NCBI GenBank assembly: GCA_038532435.1
Contig: JBCBAP010000007.1
Coordinates: 27,247 to 91,246 of the forward strand
Source: JBCBAP01 sp038532435
Lineage (GTDB): Bacteria > Pseudomonadota > Alphaproteobacteria > Rhodobacterales > Rhodobacteraceae
Length of the DNA: 64,000 bases
Direction: 5' to 3'
Shown here piece by piece: positions 62,742 through 64,000 of this stretch; position 1 is the first letter of the stretch; the number at the start of each line of letters is the position of its first letter. The translations under genes and the position numbers were made by a program. The notes beneath the pieces were generated by a model. The model saw only the letters and a list, made by a program, of their open reading frames with translations, did no database searches and was not told the DNA's origin.

Positions 62742-64000
62742 CTAGGCATCCGCGCCGGTGAGCGCGCGGGCAAATTCCTCCGGTTCGAAGGGCTGCAGAT
62801 CGTCGATCCCCTCGCCCACACCAACCGCGTGTATCGGCAGGCCGAACTTGTTGGCCAGCGCGACGAGCACCCCGCCCTTCGCTGTCCCGTCGAGCTTCGT
62901 CATCACGAGGCCGGAGACATCCGCAATCTTCTGGAAGATCTCGACCTGGCTGAGCGCATTCTGGCCCGTCGTTGCATCGAGCACGAGGAGCGTGTTGTGA
63001 GGTGCGTCGGGGTCCTTCTTCCGGATCACGCGGACGATCTTTGCAAGCTCTTCCATCAGATCCTGACGGTTATGGAGGCGACCCGCGGTGTCGATCATCA
63101 GAAGGTCGGCCCCTTCCGCCTCCGCCTTTGTCATCGCCTCGAACGCGAGGGAGGCGGGATCGGACCCTTCAGGCGCGGTAAGCACGGGAACACCCGCACG
63201 GTCACCCCAGACCTGCAGTTGCTCTACTGCCGCCGCGCGAAACGTGTCGCCCGCGGCGATCACCACCGATTTGCCTGCTGCCTTGAACTGGCTCGCAAGC
63301 TTGCCGATTGTCGTTGTCTTGCCCGAACCGTTCACGCCGACGACGAGAACCACCTGGGGCCGCTTGGGGTAGAGCGGCATGGGGCGGGCGACCGGCTCAA
63401 GGATCTTTCCCACCTCGTCGGCCAGCAACGCCTTGATGTCGGACGCGGAGAGGCGCCGCCCGAACCGGCCTTCCGCCATGTTTGCCGTGACCTTAAGAGC
63501 GGTGTCCACGCCCATGTCGGCCGTGATCAGCAACTCCTCGAGACTTTCGAGCATCGCATCGTCAAGCTCCCGCCGTGCCTCCGGCGGCGCGGTGCGGCCG
63601 AGCGCGCGGGCAAAGAAACCGGGACGTTTCACAGCGGGTTCCGGCTCGGCAACCGGCGGCGCGGCCGGTGCGGGGCGCGTTGCAGGGGCGACGGCCACCT
63701 CCGCTGCGGGTTTGGGCTCTGGCTCTGGCTCTGGCTCTCGCTCTGGCTCTGGCTCTGGAGCGAGCTGCGGTTCCGGCTCCGCCGCGACAACGGGCTCCAA
63801 GGCACGCTCCGGCTCGGGTTCCGGGTCGGCGACGGGCTCGACTGATGCCTCGGCGATCGGCTCCGGTGGGACAACTTCGGCAGGGCTCGGCGCCTCGGGG
63901 GCGCGCTCGGGCACCGGATCGGGTGCTCGGACGGGATCCTGCTCGGGCGCGTCATAGACCGGCGCTTCCTCGATGATCGCATCGAGCCCTTCCTCCAGCT
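62742..64000 (-). CDS. ftsY: Signal recognition particle receptor FtsY, 5' end beyond window
   Basis: The frame stays open to the right edge, so the start is missing; 419 codons are visible. The C-terminal ~300 residues are the NG GTPase domain: VVGVNGSGKTTTIGKLA, AAGDTFRAAAVEQL, MIDTAGRLHNRQDL and TKLDGTAKGGVLVALA. It receives SRP-ribosome complexes at the inner membrane. The upstream part is a long acidic Glu/Pro/Ala-rich A domain, with a run of Glu-Pro repeats encoded by a hexamer-like DNA repeat. Confidence 0.95.
   Translation of the reverse strand, partial: LEEGLDAIIEEAPVYDAPEQDPVRAPDPVPERAPEAPSPAEVVPPEPIAEASVEPVADPEPEPERALEPVVAAEPEPQLAPEPEPEREPEPEPEPKPAAEVAVAPATRPAPAAPPVAEPEPAVKRPGFFARALGRTAPPEARRELDDAMLESLEELLITADMGVDTALKVTANMAEGRFGRRLSASDIKALLADEVGKILEPVARPMPLYPKRPQVVLVVGVNGSGKTTTIGKLASQFKAAGKSVVIAAGDTFRAAAVEQLQVWGDRAGVPVLTAPEGSDPASLAFEAMTKAEAEGADLLMIDTAGRLHNRQDLMEELAKIVRVIRKKDPDAPHNTLLVLDATTGQNALSQVEIFQKIADVSGLVMTKLDGTAKGGVLVALANKFGLPIHAVGVGEGIDDLQPFEPEEFARALTGADA
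63715..63760. repeat. TCTGGC-like hexamer repeat encoding Glu-Pro repeats in FtsY
   Basis: On the plus strand GGCTCT/TCTGGC units repeat about seven times with one variant (CTCGCT). Read on the minus strand they encode alternating Glu-Pro residues in the acidic N-terminal region of FtsY. Slippage here would change the protein in steps of two residues without breaking the frame. Confidence 0.75.

Noticed and set aside
62829..63845. 338-codon plus-strand frame opposite ftsY
   Set aside because: Antisense to the conserved GTPase domain; its Leu/Trp/Arg repeats are only the complement of the Glu-Pro repeat.

Overview
The window is high-GC DNA with short intergenic gaps, many ATGA/TGATG gene overlaps and strong GGAGG-type ribosome sites. 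The gene set (TAXI-type TRAP transporter, rhizobial-style rha operons, paaABCDE, LuxR-type regulators without a synthase, FtsY with an acidic N-terminal extension) points to an alphaproteobacterium, most likely Rhodobacterales (roseobacter-like). That placement is an inference from gene content. The sequence is a scaffold: 100 Ns lie at 37714-37813, beside a heptamer repeat.

Layout. (1) 1-4127, minus strand: periplasmic binding protein, metal-ligand-poor Fe-ADH-family dehydrogenase, KGSADH-type aldehyde dehydrogenase, and the start of another gene at the left edge. (2) 4950-7087: secreted alpha/beta hydrolase divergent from a membrane-anchored AraC regulator, with paired direct repeats between them. 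(3) 7367-12910: TAXI TRAP transporter plus sulfatase, divergent from a LysR regulator. (4) 13367-23994: complete L-rhamnose catabolism and uptake locus, rhaA-rhaD facing rhaR-S-T-P-Q-M-K across a dyad-symmetric array of six half-sites. (5) 24565-27269: very acidic protein divergent from a LuxR regulator, and an HxlR regulator divergent from an EamA exporter. (6) 27659-33781: FAD oxidoreductase/acetoacetate-decarboxylase-like fusion followed by a class III cyclase-ATPase-TPR protein. (7) 33872-37646: cobalamin riboswitch and a five-gene ECF-type cobalt/nickel transporter (K-M-L-Q-O). (8) 37814-45502: phenylacetate degradation, paaI divergent from paaZ, then paaA, a VOC and a DUF3291 gene, paaB, paaC, paaD, a 46-codon ORF and paaE. 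(9) 45659-51517: glyceraldehyde-3-phosphate dehydrogenase, an SDR, a second LuxR-type regulator, and a FadR-like regulator with a MaoC-fold hydratase. (10) 51711-64000: divergent FAD oxidoreductase and MnmD (a possible split MnmC), a formate dehydrogenase alpha subunit without visible partners, housekeeping genes, and ftsY running off the right edge.

Rhamnose enters through RhaSTPQ, is set to the right anomer by RhaM, and is processed by RhaA, RhaK and RhaD. Phenylacetyl-CoA is epoxidised by PaaABCE (with PaaD) and its oxepin product is opened by PaaZ. Several promoters carry visible operators that pair with an adjacent regulator (AraC, DeoR, HxlR, FadR); the paa operators have no regulator gene in the window. 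No rRNA, tRNA, insertion sequence or CRISPR array was recognised. Protein families are assigned from motifs and remembered family sequences; no database search was possible.
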